Assembly (NCBI GenBank): GCA_947650285.1
Contig: CANTFL010001234.1
Location: 186,001-250,000 of the forward strand
Direction: 5' to 3'
Length of the DNA: 64,000 nucleotides
From: Hyaloperonospora brassicae
Taxonomy: Eukaryota > Oomycota > Peronosporomycetes > Peronosporales > Peronosporaceae
Shown here: piece by piece, positions 23,043-36,302 of the stretch
How positions within the stretch are numbered: position 1 is the first letter of the stretch
Layout: each line of letters starts with the position of its first letter
Notes under the pieces: model-generated
The model's database searches: none
What the model saw: only the letters and a program-made list of their open reading frames with translations
Told to the model about the DNA's origin: nothing
Made by a program: the position numbers and the translations under genes

Positions 23043-26000
23043 GCGTAGCTGATACAACGCAGTATGTCAACAGGAGCGCCTCGGCACGAAACACCACTTG
23101 GCGGCGTCTGGTCACCACAAATCGAGGCGGCCATTGCTTCGTCCCATTGTTCACGGGCAGAAGGTTTACCCTATCCCACAGCCGTCAACTGTTTCATGCC
23201 CGTTGTGGCGACCACCAGTCGGACTATCTCTGTGTACTGTCGTAATCATTTCTTGACGTCATATATCATGGGGCGAAAGCAGGAGATACTGTAGTAGTGC
23301 TCGTACGCGCGAGCGCTTCGTGGGCAAGCGGTGTGCCTCCAAGTGCAGCGAGCCAAAGTGATGAGGAGCAATACACATTGCGTGAGATAGGTCTCTCACA
23401 CAATGTACATTGCTGCGGTCATCTGTGGGAGGGCGTTCTAGCGTGATTAAACTCAAGGTATCGATCGTGTCTACGTAATCTGCAGTTGTGGCCTGTTATT
23501 ATGCTTTAGCAGGAAGCACTCGTGCAAAATCTATGCACCCCGTACACTCGAATTCTTTTTGCTGGAGTGCCGAGACAGCGGATGATACGGGACGGCATTT
23601 CCGATTGATGTGGACGATAACGTCCGTGCACTCGCGTCGCGGAAGTATAAGAGCTGACGCATATGGCAGCCCTTGCGCTTTCCTTGCCACAACAAAGACT
23701 TTAATGGCCGTGTTCTGAATCTGCAGATACATGAGGTCCTTCTGGAATCACAAGCACGTAGCAAGCGCTGTTCGAGGCTGACGCAGAACACCGATGACCT
23801 GAACCAAGAACCGTGCCCTAAGCTCACACTTTATGAAATGTGCCTTTTCCGCCGCGAAGTTATGACAAAATAGCGTCTGGAAACAACACCATGTTGTAAC
23901 GAACGATATCACGTACATATGACTTCCTAGTCTTTCCATCGGCGAGTTCAACTTTTGAAAAATGAGCGGTGGACTATCGTTGTCGAAGAAGCGCCTCGGC
24001 ATACAAAAGATAGCCGAACATACGTTCAAATGATTCGCAAGGCGCGACGCGGAGATTAATGATGCACAATACAGCGACGACGAAAACGTAGTCGGCGGAA
24101 TCCAGCAGACTCGACTTACAAAAGAGATTGCGAACTGCAGACCTAATCTGTATTCACTTCGAATTTTGCATCATACTACTCAAGCGCCTTTGCAATGTTA
24201 TCAACTGCGAAGCCTCTGCAAGAAGCTTTGTCAACCAAGACGATCTTTGACAATGACGATGCTTTGACAATGTAGACATGTCACAACTCTCACTGTTCTG
24301 CCTTTATATCGATAGCGCCATTCGGTTCATAAACAGTCATCTGGATACATTTACGTATCCACTGATGCCATCGGTTTCAGAGCTTCGTTTTTCAGTAGAC
24401 TGGCATAACTAATTGAAGCAAGCATGTGCTTCAGACGGATAAAAACAAGGGTCAAGGGGGGGGCTCGTGTACCTGAAAATCCCCCACCTTTTTCCCCCAA
24501 GAATAAAAAAAAAAAAATGGGAAATGGAGAAAAATCCCCGCTTGTTTTTTTTTGGGGGGGAGGGGGGAAATTGGGGGGGGGGAAATTTTTTTTCAAAAGT
24601 TTTAAATATGACGGAGTATGGATAGCCTTTGTTTTGGCATCGTTGAGAGCCACCTAAAACGCTTATAAAATACAAGAAAACAAGATTTGACCAACGATGT
24701 AAGAAGCGACACAATCCTTACCACGTACAAGCTCACTCACGACTCGAAACAGCTCGAACGGCAACATCCATCAGTGAGTGCCACTTGTCAAAGTCTTTCG
24801 TTGCAAGTGCCTTAGTGAGGCCCATCCGGTCAAACACCACCGCTATCAATGTCAAGCCACGAATCGCGCACGTTATCTTGCATTGCTGCGCATCGACTAA
24901 AACCGGTGCATTTGTGGTCCTTTTCTCATGACTAAAGCTAATCACTTTGCAGTCGCAAAGTTCAAATGGACCCAGCATGTTACTTTTATTCAGTGGTATG
25001 CACGCGTGGTGTAATATCCAGTACAATGCGGTCGACTGAGGACGGACGAAAAAAAACCGTGCTCGTTCCATCGGTCTCCGTGGTCCAAAAATAGTGGTGA
25101 CCAGGTCCAATCCATCCTTTGCTCAACAAGTGGCTATGTCCTGGTCGCGCCTGTACATACTTCGATTCCTGGTTCCCCCACATGACATCTGAGCCTAAAT
25201 CCAGTCAGAGCTTCGTCAACATGTTGTATGTCGTCATTGCATCGTTCAAACGCTCGAAGTGATGGTCAAAAAGTCAGCAGTTACAGTCTTATCCGCATGT
25301 GCGTTTGATCGCCCAATGTTTTTCGTACATGGGTGAGTCGATTGCATTACGCTTGTTTTAAAACGCAGCATGAGAATGTTAAAGCAGCGAATACATTGAA
25401 AGAAACTGGACGCCCGAAAGATTACAAGGCGCAGCTTTGTTTGCAAAAGATTGATCGTCGCAGGATCTTCGGAAAACAGCTTTGCACTCCGAGGTGTCTT
25501 TGGCACTATCCATCGCGTGTTCAGTCACTGCCACAATGGCCTTGTGACAGAGCCATTTCATTGCAGTTATGCGGACGTGATAGGATATGTAGGAGCACCG
25601 TACGAGCGACAGAGCTGGAGACTAGGTGAGTCCTCGAAGGCTCGGGGAGACTTAAACCATGTTGGGGCTCCAGAGCTAAAGCCGTCATTGTATCATCACC
25701 AGGAACTCGTCAATCGACGACGTGCCAAACGAATGTGCCCCTCATAGCACGTGTGCGCTTTGCAACGCTGTAAGAGTCGACGATCAACGAACAGACTTGC
25801 CAAATATGGCTTTGGGTTGGATGGAGTGAAGCCGTGGTCCTGGTTCAGCAGCATCGCCTTCTTCCATTGTGCAAATATATGTGCGGGACAACACCTCATG
25901 CAAAACAAAAAACACATACACACGATAGTCGAATGAAACGCTACTTGTAAAAGCGGGTGGTTGCTCGTCGAAATACAGCTTGAACAATGCACCGAGGGAA

Positions 26001-26329
26001 AGAATGCAGGATGCTTACCACACGACGTATGCTGCAAAACTACAAAGCGTTGGTCTGCCAAAACGGCCTATGTGCACTTACCTTCGTTAAGCCGCCAGTA
26101 AAAGTGCCCACGTGATGTTTATGACGCGTTCGGATTCAGCAATCAGCATGTGAATCGCCAAATGACAAAAGTAGGTCGTTTTTAACCCACTGACCAAAGT
26201 ATCAGACCGCAGAAGTCGCGTGGCTGGAAAACCGGATGAGCTGCTGAAGCTCATCGTCGACACTACTACTGTCGCACGGGTAAGGGGAGCGGATCACGCG
26301 ATTATTAGCAGAGGTAGAGCCGGTTGTGG
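23043..26329. other. Gene-poor stretch with unidentified decayed frames
   Basis: Several minus-strand frames (for example 23531-24029, 24733-25110, 25696-26061) look somewhat protein-like, but I could not match them to a family. They change frame repeatedly, which suggests one or more old pseudogenes. A homopolymer-rich patch lies at about 24450-24600. Confidence 0.3.
24450..24600. other. Homopolymer-inflated low-quality patch
   Basis: Runs of G, C, A and T of 5-13 bases follow one another without the composition of the flanks. This looks like poor consensus sequence, not a biological repeat. Frames crossing it are meaningless. Confidence 0.7.
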
Positions 26330-27821
26330 ATGGTTTGGTGTTGCAGGGCAGTGCAGAACAGCCGCATCGGTCGCCGACTCTTTCGTCCCCAGCTGGAGGG
26401 AGTTCTCTCCTCCACTCTGCATCGCTCATTTGCCACTGCAGGTGCCACCACGTGCGCTACAGAGGGACCCGAAGGCATGCGACGTCTACGCAGCAGTAGT
26501 AGTACCGTTAGTGTCACGACGACTGAGCTCAGTGTCGATACGAATGAGGCCACGGCCGTGAAGACGGAAGCACAGCGGGTGGTGCCTCCTGTGCGACGAC
26601 CGCGCAGTCGTCACTGCGAGAGCGACACGGACTCGAAGACCGTCGTCAAGCGCGAGCACGTGGCTCGAGTGAAGCTCGATAGCGCTGTGAAGGAGGACGT
26701 GGAGCTGACGAGGCCGAGGCGCAAGCAGAAGAAGCAGAAAGTGGAGAAACCCGAGCAGCGCGTCATGAGGAGCGAACCTGTTGGATGGCGAGAGATGTGG
26801 AAGGGGATCGAAGACATGCGGGCCAATGAGGACGCTGAAGTGGACAAGTACGGCTGTGAGGTGCGTCTTTTTGCGTACAAGTCTGTGCGGCGAAACTCTC
26901 GAGAGGAGACAGTACCAGGTGTCTAAGCCGCGTCTTGATTGTGCGTGCAGGTGTTTAGCAGCAAGGGACTATTGCCTCATGTGTGTCGCTTCCACGTGCT
27001 GATTGCTGCAATGATGAGCAGCCAGACCAAAGACCCCGTGAACGCTGCAGCAATGGATCGTCTGATTGAGCACGGTATATGGTGCAGCTGTTGCTGTTGA
27101 TGCTGAAGAGGGTTGCTGCTAGTTGTGATGCTGGCAAGAAGAAGCTTAGCGTTGTTGCTGTTCTGTTTTGCATTGTGTGATGTAGGCCTGACAGTGCAAT
27201 CAATGCTCGAAGTCAAGGAGCAGAAGCTGGCACAATTGATCCGACCTGTAGGCTTCTTCAACATGAAAGCCAAGTACATCAAGCAGGTCGCTTCTATCTT
27301 GACTAAACGAGCCGAAGCTGAAGGGAAGGATGTTGTCGACATTCCGGATTCGTACGAAGGTCTCATGGCGTTACCTGGAGTCGGGCCGAAAATGGCTACA
27401 CTCGTGATGACCTGCGCGTGGAACAAGTACGTCTCTTTCGCTCTCGCGTGTCAAATGCTTTCTTGTTGACTGTAGCGATGTTTCATGTAGCACTGTGGGT
27501 ATTTGCGTGGACACACACGTTCATCGCATTTCGAATCGGCTCAACTGGGTGAAAACGTGGAACGTGCGTAATCCCAAGTCACAGGACCCGGAGAAGACGC
27601 GAGCGGTACGGGGCATACAGTTGGGTGTAGGGTCGTTAGCACGCTGACAGTAGTTTCTGCGTGGGATTCAGGAGCTTGAGGACTGGTTACCAAGAGACCA
27701 TTGGGGCCCGATCAATCGCTTGCTGGTCGGCTTTGGGCAAACCATTTGCCTTCCACGCAATCCGAAATGCGCTGACTGCAAAATTCGCGACAAATGTCCA
27801 TCTGCTTGTGTGAAAAGATAA
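26330..27821 (+). CDS. NTH1: Endonuclease III-like DNA glycosylase/AP lyase (NTH1)
   Basis: Exons: 26330-26860, 26951-27074, 27186-27426, 27491-27605, 27654-27821; all junctions keep phase. The enzyme removes oxidised pyrimidines and nicks abasic sites. Seen in order: MMSSQTKD with the catalytic Lys, helix-hairpin-helix [16 protein letters not shown], the catalytic Asp in [13 protein letters not shown], and the [4Fe-4S] ligands C-x6-C-x2-C-x5-C in [17 protein letters not shown]. All key residues are intact. The N-terminus is long, Lys/Arg-rich and probably a nuclear signal. From ATG 26330 it starts with an Arg-rich, acid-poor stretch ending HRSFATAG that looks like a mitochondrial presequence; a second in-frame ATG at 26477 would give a nuclear form of 343 residues. 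Dual targeting is known for NTH1 elsewhere but is inference here. Confidence 0.92.
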
Positions 27822-27872
27822 GTTCGTATGAACACATCAGTGTGTCTCAGTGGTGTGTTTATACGAACTTAT
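27818..27872. repeat. Inverted repeat overlapping the NTH1 stop codon
   Basis: 22-nt arms at 27818-27839 and 27851-27872 with an 11-nt loop and about three mismatches (arm ATAAGTTCGTATGAACACAT). The left arm includes the TAA stop. It could be a 3'-end RNA hairpin or the footprint of a small transposon. Confidence 0.8.
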
Positions 27873-28366
27873 TTCCACCTGAAGAAAGCTTTGCTGTGTA
27901 CAAGAACTCGAGTGAACGGCTGCCAGATGCGAGAGCATAGGAAGATCTCGATTTTGTGTTGCATCGGCCAGCAATGTCGCAACTACTAATGCGACAGTTG
28001 CAGTGGTAGAAGCTACAGCCCCGGTTGGTAAATGCTAGCACGCGGTAATAGGTCCGATGATGATTTACAGCCGTGATTGCCAGCGTTAGGTTGGTATCAT
28101 TAGCAAACTTACATGGTCGTTGCCATTTACGAAAGCGCAGTTATGGCTTCGCTTTTGTTGTTGTTGGGCTTCTTGTACACCAACTCAATCTCGATTGTTG
28201 TCCTCCGTACAGCCACCATGCGAGCTCACCCCATACAGATGTTTGCGCCGACCAGAGTTTTGCAAGGAAAACATCCATCGGCGCAGCGCAACGATTCACA
28301 GCATGGATGCAGCCCAGCCAGAGATGTCAAACGCAACCGGCAGTAGTCATGACAGACGGCTTGGAG

Positions 28367-29337
<971 letters not shown>

Positions 29338-32300
29338 CCCGTCAATATCTGATCGAACGTCGTTGCAATGAAAGGGATTTTCGTTTGCTTTGTTTTGCGT
29401 AATGTCTTTGCACGTTCGATGCAAATAATGGGATAAAAATCGCGATTATCGCGAAAGGAGCTTCGAAAGAACACAAGACAGTCTGATACCGAAAGATGGA
29501 CAAATGCTCACAGTAAAGTGATAGATGCGAATAAAGAAGAGAGTAAATGCTGTTTGCTAAACAATGCTTTGGTTTTACGATTTAGTACATTAGCAGCACT
29601 GTTTTTATCGAGGTTTTATACATTCCACAATAAGACTCGACACTCTAAATGCAATTTTAATCGATGAAATGGCTAGTAAGCTCGTCAGCGATCGTTACTT
29701 GATTGCAGACGACAATGTACCTGCCGCGTATATGTATGATTTGAGTATATACATCGGTATGAGATGCATTAGCAAATGTGCACTGTGGTAAAAGGATCTG
29801 CCATTGCGTTTTGTATACCTTCAGCGTACGGCTTCGCTCACTTACGTAATCCAAATCGCTCTCGCTCCGTTAGTTTCCAGACCACTCAATCGGTTTGTGG
29901 CAGTCCGCACACATTTTTCTGCTCGATCCGGATTCTAGGAACTAGTGTCATCAACCGACCATAGCACCTTTCGTGTCTAGGTGCAAGTCCTTGTCATCAT
30001 GAGTCACAAGAATGTTAGATCAGTCTATCGTACGGGAAGGCTAATGATCGTGCAACGGGCTGGGCACGTTCCAGGACATTTAAGTGTGTAAGAATTCATC
30101 GCAACCTCATTATTTGGTGGAATAACCAACTATAGCGAAGACGGTAATATTGATATATGGTTGTTCTGAGGTAAATTTCTGGCTGCACTTGACAACGCTA
30201 ATTGCAGGCTGAACCAAGACATTAATGCATCCTATATAATCATCGAGTAAAGACTGTGCGCGTATTAACTGCCGAGAAAGTATACTGCTTATTGGAGATA
30301 CAGGTTGTCGAAGTAGGGTAAGAAATAGTTCAATGTCAACTTTTTTCGTATATTATATACTTCTCACGTCTCCATATATCCAGCACTTTTGTTGATGGTT
30401 AACTTCGTTATTGCGCAAACGCTACGTGATGTGGGGTCGCGTGCCTCGTCGCTATCGGCGTGAGTTGCCCATACGTTCATCAGCGTAACCTTTGTTGTCA
30501 AACTCTCTTTCGATACCTGAGCAACGGCTGACCACATTGACATCGTAATCAGTTGAAGCAGAATATTCTGCCGCGGGAAAGTAACTTGCTACAAAATGAC
30601 TGACCGGGGAGCTGTGAATTCTTAGTTGACACAGAGATGTTGAATAAAAGGTTGGTATACTTGATACCTGAGCAAGTTTTCGTTGCAATTTTCGATAATA
30701 AATTAGCGCCTATTCATATAGTATGAGCCCAATTTCGCTCAACTTTTCATCATCCGCCTACGGCTCGTCAAGAGGCATCTTAAAACGGGTTGAGCCCGTT
30801 TCATGTCATTGACTCCACGATGGGTCTTTCATACTACTATCTTGATTGATCGTAGTCACCCATGCTTTACTTGTGGAAAATTTGATAAACGAAAATTATC
30901 TTTCAAGGTATTATTTAAGTCCGATCTACTTATTTGTTCTTTATATAGGCCTCTAAATCAGTTTAATTCGTTTATTGGAAATAAATTGAATGCTTTATCA
31001 TGCTGCAAGCGCACGATGAATGGTGAGCGAATAGCTACATTTGTCGTTTGTATTCTAAGATAGTCTAAAAAGATCAAGAGAGTATCAATAAGGAGACTCG
31101 AGTACATTAAATTGAGTTCTACTTTTCTCTTCTTACAATTGTGTAACATTATGGGATCAGGATTTCCTCTGCACGTACAGTGTTCGCAAGTTTAAAGGGC
31201 ACCTGCCTATATTGTGTAAGGGTAGGTGGCTTGTACTGTATCAGTACAAGGGGAGGGTGCCCCGTTCACACATCGTGATCGATATGCTGCTTTCATTGCC
31301 TATTTTATAGCAAGGAGGTTACGATCAAACATATATTAACGTATTTGTACCTGGTAGTGGTCAACCGCTAGACACACAAGATGATAACGATTGATCGAAA
31401 AAGGATAATCGTAAACGCTTATCATTTCCGATAGTTGAATGATGCATTTTTTGCATTGTCGAATTTCATAAATAACAAAAACTATTGCATACAAGCTCTT
31501 CGATGGTCGAAGTTTGCTTAAGGTACAGACTGCAATTACTTATCGACATGCTCGTTCACGTAATAGAGCCTCGCGACTCCGGTGAAGCAACTACACTTGT
31601 TCGGTGCTATAATCAAAGTACAGATGGCATTGCGACCACGCTTTTCAGACCTGAACGAGTCGTCTGATTTCTCATTACAACATCGGTGTGCCACTTTAAC
31701 ATGGTAAAGTGCTACTCGTGACGTTTGCTCTCCTACATTGATTCATTGAGAGCAAAGCCGAAGGAGACACTCATCCAATTTTATACACAGTCGACAACAG
31801 TTCGTGCGAGGCATTGGTCAACTAATTAGACTAAGGCCTACCACTACAGTGACAAGGCGGGTCATTGTATCGCCGATTGTAGTGCTTACTTTCATCTTAC
31901 TATTTGTCTTGACAATCCATGGGATTTACAAAGAAGCATTCGAAGAGTGCACTGTAAGCGCACGAATACTACCGATACCCGAAATGGCATTTTGCAGTCG
32001 GCAAAAACAGTGATGATAGTACTACAAACTTAAGCCACATCGACTCAGGTGCGACACAGATCTATCGTATTTAACGATGCTCAAGGTGTATCGCAAGAGC
32101 ATTATTCATTCGTCGCGAACTTTATAAACAGCAACTTCGCGCAAGCAATTGGCGTACGAAGCTTATATGTAATGATGAATACCCCTAGAGGCTAATTGAT
32201 CAGTGCGCATAGATGTGGCAAGCTACACACAGAAGATATCATTATATAGTGTGGCGAAGTAGATCAAGAATTGCGAGGATGCCAGTATTTAATTTGGCTA

Positions 32301-34442
32301 AGATCGTACCCGTATATGGTTGATAAAAACGGACAGAGATTGATAGATGTTCGTTGACAAAAGTTTTGCCAACGTGAATGCACCTGGGCGCGTTTTAACT
32401 TCCCCAGTACGTAAGATTGCTTTGTAGGTCACGAACAAGGATAACAAAGACTGACGCGAAATCCTGATGCGATGACAAATACTGACGCGAAATCCTGATG
32501 CGATTGCAAGGATTCATGTCCGATACACCTTTGAACCCGTTGAGGCTATCGTAGTTGTGGGACCGAAACCAGGCCAGGATCAAATGGAATCGAGCGACAA
32601 ACAACGGCCAAGATGACTGGATTCCACAAAAAGCACGCCTAAGAATCCAAGTTCCTGGATCGTGATCGCAAAGAGAACGCGAAGCTATCATTGGGTGTGG
32701 GTAGCGGACTTGATGCGGACCAATGCAATTCGTACCACATAGGCCATGATCTTAATCTCGCAAGCTAAGACCCAGTCAAGAGCATATTCGCCGCTATCCG
32801 AGAATTACAGTCGCGATCTCTAATCGCGCTTGTTTATATTATAGGGCGCGAGACAAGGATTGCGGCTTCCACGGCTAATACATAATGTAGACAACACAAG
32901 TCAAAAAGACAGTATATCGCGTGAACGACACGTGACAGCCGAATCTAAGATACAGATGGGCATAGTCGTGGTTCGATAGTGGATTGGTGGTCAAGCTCAA
33001 AAGAGCGCGATTTGAGCATAAAGAAGTGTGCAGACTTCTACTTTGGGCTGACTACTTGTTTTGACCTCTAGACGTTCAAGAGAGCCACAAGTCACTACAG
33101 GAGGTCGACGTTAATGTTGTTCGGCCAGGGCCGAATACCTTACAATAACCTCAATTGCGATCAGACGCAGCGACACGTAAATGTCTGGACATAAGGCTGT
33201 GGATGCAGCTCGTGTGTTCAGAAGATCGAGTGGATCAAGAATAGGTGTTACTGGGCAAGGCGATCTCAAGGTAGATCGAGCTAACATGTGTAGAGTATAC
33301 CTAAGATATACCGCGGTCGTGAGAAAACTTCCACACGATCGCACTCTCACCGATCTCATACCCAGTCAGAATCGAAACGGCACATTACATGTTGGAGATA
33401 ACAATCATCGTGTTAACAGGTACAAAACGTGATAGCGGCAACTTTATACAAGGTATTCAAGTACCTTCTCCAATAGTCGATTGTCTGGGCGCCAGTGCTG
33501 ACATCGTATTGAGAAGAGGGCTTCGCTCTACGATTCGCAACAGAAGAAGCGTTAGTTGGGGGTGAGACCTAATCAGTTCTTCTTATAAGCATCAAATTTC
33601 TACAGTCAACGATCGGGGAGATTGACATGATCCATTTTACAAACAAAATAGATCATACGTATTGAGCCGATCTTACCAGTGACGCATATGGGCGCTCATA
33701 CTAGTCTACCAAATCGCCGAGTGAGCGTCGGATGTAGGGTAAGTAGAAAGGGGATGTCTTGTAGGATCACTTAAGCTCGCCCTGCCGGCGCTCCCACACT
33801 GCGTAATCCCACGTATTGGCCACTGGATATATCTTTATTGTACTGGGCGATGACTGTCTACCGTCAGAATATCATTGGACTCTATCGTCGTCACTGTTGA
33901 TGATGTTGTTGTTGTTGTTGTTTTTGATGTCGTTCTCTAGATTATTTTGCGCCGTATCTCTTTTCTCTCATCTTTCACTTCACCAGATCCACGACGCCAA
34001 CGCGGTGCATTGGCCTACAACAACAACCGCAACACGGTGCTCACTTGACAACACAGCGCATTTACTATCTCCCAGCCGCCAACTCTGACCATTCAGTACT
34101 GTTGTTGAAAGGCCCGCATCAAGTGGATATGCCAGCAAGATGGTTCGAGTATCATTTTGACATCACGTTTGCGTCGAGCAGCTGTGGGAATTTCGTTTGG
34201 TGACGATTTCTTCTGCAGATGAGAGAGATTTGCTGGACGCCACAAGAAGATATCGAAACCAATGGCACTCCCTCTTTTGCACCTCAATGGTGTGTTCTCT
34301 GTCTCTACTTTTGTGGACTGACATCTAACAAGGACAAGTCTATCGAAAAGTGTAGCCATCGTCCAAGTGCAAGGTAGCCATCGTCCAAGTGTAGCCACCG
34401 CCCCACTCCACCCCACCCCATCGTCGCTCCCGACCAGTCAAC
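29338..34442. other. AT-rich gene-poor stretch
   Basis: Five kilobases with no recognisable gene. A 69-codon frame at 31804-32013 has one hydrophobic segment but no other support. Around 32453-32505 a 23-bp unit (ACTGACGCGAAATCCTGATG...) is directly duplicated. The last 600 bp are the PurH upstream region, with TTG/GAT trinucleotide runs near 33895 and a duplicated GTAGCCATCGTCCAAGTG (34351-34393). Confidence 0.45.
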
Positions 34443-36302
34443 ATGAGTCACCACATCCTGCACGCCGTGTCCTCGGGCGCCCAGACGTCGCGCGTCCCCA
34501 TCAAGCGCGCGCTGCTGTCCGTCTCGGACAAAAGCGGCCTCGTCGAGCTCGCCACGTACCTCTCGCAACACGGCGTCGAGCTGCTCTCGACCGGCGGGAC
34601 GGCCAAAGCGCTGCGGGACGCGCAGCTGCCGGTGGTCGACGTCGCCGCCTACACGCAGTCGCCCGAGATCCTCGACGGCCGTGTCAAGACGCTCCACCCC
34701 AAGATCCACGGAGGGCTACTGGCGGTGCGCGGCAACGCGCAGCACGAGGCCGAGATGGCGGCCAATGGCATTGCGCCCATTGACCTCGTCGTCCTCAACC
34801 TCTACGCGTTCGAAGCCGCTGTCGCCACTGGCTGCGCGTTCGACGTGTGCATTGAGAACATTGACATTGGCGGCCCGTCGATGCTGCGGTCGTCGGCCAA
34901 GAACCACAAGGCGGTCGTCGTTTGCTCGAGTCCCGCGCAGTACCCCGCGCTGATTCAGGAGCTCGAGCGCCACACCGACCAGCACGCGATGAGCACGTCG
35001 CTCGAGTTCCGTCGACGCTGTGCGGCCGCCGCGTTCTCCTTGGCTGCGTCCTACGACTCGTCGATCTCGTCGTGGCTCAATGGCGAGCTCGGGAGTGCAG
35101 CCCCCAGCGTCACGCGCGTGTACACGCACGAGCTCGCGCTCAAGTACGGCTGCAATCCGCACCAGCAGCCAGCAGCGATCCTCAGTCGAGTCGGCAGCAC
35201 ACTGCCGTTCACCGTGCGCAACGGCGCGCCCGGCTACATCAACCTCCTCGACGCTGCCAACGCGTACCAGCTGGTGCGGGAGCTGCGGCTGTCGCTGGAT
35301 TTGCCGGCGGCTGCTTCGTTCAAGCACGTGAGTCCTGCTGGCGCAGCGGTAGCAGTGGATCTGGACGAAACGCTGCACGCTGCCTACGAGGTGGGCAATG
35401 TGACGCTCACGCCGCTGTCGCTCGCCTACTTGCGTGCTCGCAACGCAGACCCACTGTCGTCGTTTGGTGACTTTGTTGCTGTGAGTGACGTGGTCGACGA
35501 AGCCACTGCAAAGATCCTCAAGCGGGAGGTGAGCGACGGCATCATTGCCCCTGGCTACGAGCCAGCAGCGTTTGAGATCCTCAAGGCCAAGAAAGGTGGC
35601 AAGTTTATCATCTTGGAGGCCGACGCTACGTTTGCTCTACCAGAGGTGGAGTACCGGGAAGTCGCTGGCATTACGTTTGCCCAGAAACGCAACGACGTGC
35701 TCTTCTCGGCTGACAAACACCTCGTGGACGTGCAGACATTGGGCGCAGGTCCATTGACTGACGCCAAGAAGCGCGACTTGGTGCTTGCAGCCATTACACT
35801 CAAGTATACGCAGTCCAACTCGGTTGGCTACGCCAAAGATGGGCAGATGATTGGAGTCGGTGCTGGTCAGCAGTCGCGCGTTGACTGCGTGAAGCTTGCA
35901 GGCCGCAAGGTTGCGATCTGGCACCTTCGTCAGCACCCGAAGGTGCAAAGTCTGTCTTTCAAGAGCAGCGTCAAGCGTCAAGAGCGTGTGAATGCGCGAG
36001 TGCGCTACATTGAAGGGGACATGGCGCCTGCGGAGCTCGAGACGTTCAATGCTCTTTTCGAGCGTGTTCCCGAGCCACTCACGGCTGGTGAAAAGCAGGA
36101 GTTCCTCGAGCACCTGACGGATGTGAGTCTAGCGTCGGACGCTTTCTTCCCGTTCCGTGACTCGATTGACCATGCGACGAAGCTCGGCGTCAAGTACATC
36201 ACTCAACCGGGTGGGAGTACCCGTGACGGGGATGTCAAGGCCGCCTGCGAGGAGTTTGGGATTACTATGGCGTTTTCAAACCTTCGGCTGTTCCACCATT
36301 AG
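34443..36302 (+). CDS. purH: Bifunctional purine biosynthesis protein PurH (AICAR transformylase / IMP cyclohydrolase, ATIC)
   Basis: Intact, single exon, 619 residues. It carries out the last two steps of IMP synthesis. The N-terminal IMP cyclohydrolase/MGS-like domain shows KRALLSVSDKSGLVELA, LLSTGGTAKALR, EILDGRVKTLHPKIHGG and ENIDIGGPSMLRSSAKN. The transformylase domain shows LKYGCNPHQQPA, SFKHVSPAGAAVAV with the catalytic Lys-His pair, SSFGDFVAVSD, SDGIIAPGYE, KYTQSNSVGYAKDGQMIGVGAGQQSR, SDAFFPFRDSIDHA and the terminal NLRLFHH. Spacing of the second domain follows the longer eukaryotic ATIC form, not the roughly 530-residue bacterial form. The ATG at 34443 begins about 20 residues before the first conserved strand. 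G+C is much higher than in the flanks. Confidence 0.96.
   Translation: MSHHILHAVSSGAQTSRVPIKRALLSVSDKSGLVELATYLSQHGVELLSTGGTAKALRDAQLPVVDVAAYTQSPEILDGRVKTLHPKIHGGLLAVRGNAQHEAEMAANGIAPIDLVVLNLYAFEAAVATGCAFDVCIENIDIGGPSMLRSSAKNHKAVVVCSSPAQYPALIQELERHTDQHAMSTSLEFRRRCAAAAFSLAASYDSSISSWLNGELGSAAPSVTRVYTHELALKYGCNPHQQPAAILSRVGSTLPFTVRNGAPGYINLLDAANAYQLVRELRLSLDLPAAASFKHVSPAGAAVAVDLDETLHAAYEVGNVTLTPLSLAYLRARNADPLSSFGDFVAVSDVVDEATAKILKREVSDGIIAPGYEPAAFEILKAKKGGKFIILEADATFALPEVEYREVAGITFAQKRNDVLFSADKHLVDVQTLGAGPLTDAKKRDLVLAAITLKYTQSNSVGYAKDGQMIGVGAGQQSRVDCVKLAGRKVAIWHLRQHPKVQSLSFKSSVKRQERVNARVRYIEGDMAPAELETFNALFERVPEPLTAGEKQEFLEHLTDVSLASDAFFPFRDSIDHATKLGVKYITQPGGSTRDGDVKAACEEFGITMAFSNLRLFHH

Noticed and set aside
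24424..24657. Gly/Lys/Pro-rich frames through the homopolymer patch
   Set aside because: Sequence is probably artefactual.
24733..26061. Minus-strand frames that looked like a possible START- or FYVE-type gene
   Set aside because: I could not line up any conserved motif; frames change repeatedly. Left as unidentified decayed sequence.
31804..32013. Small membrane protein (69 codons, one hydrophobic segment)
   Set aside because: A single hydrophobic run in AT-rich DNA is not enough; no signal peptide or homology pattern.
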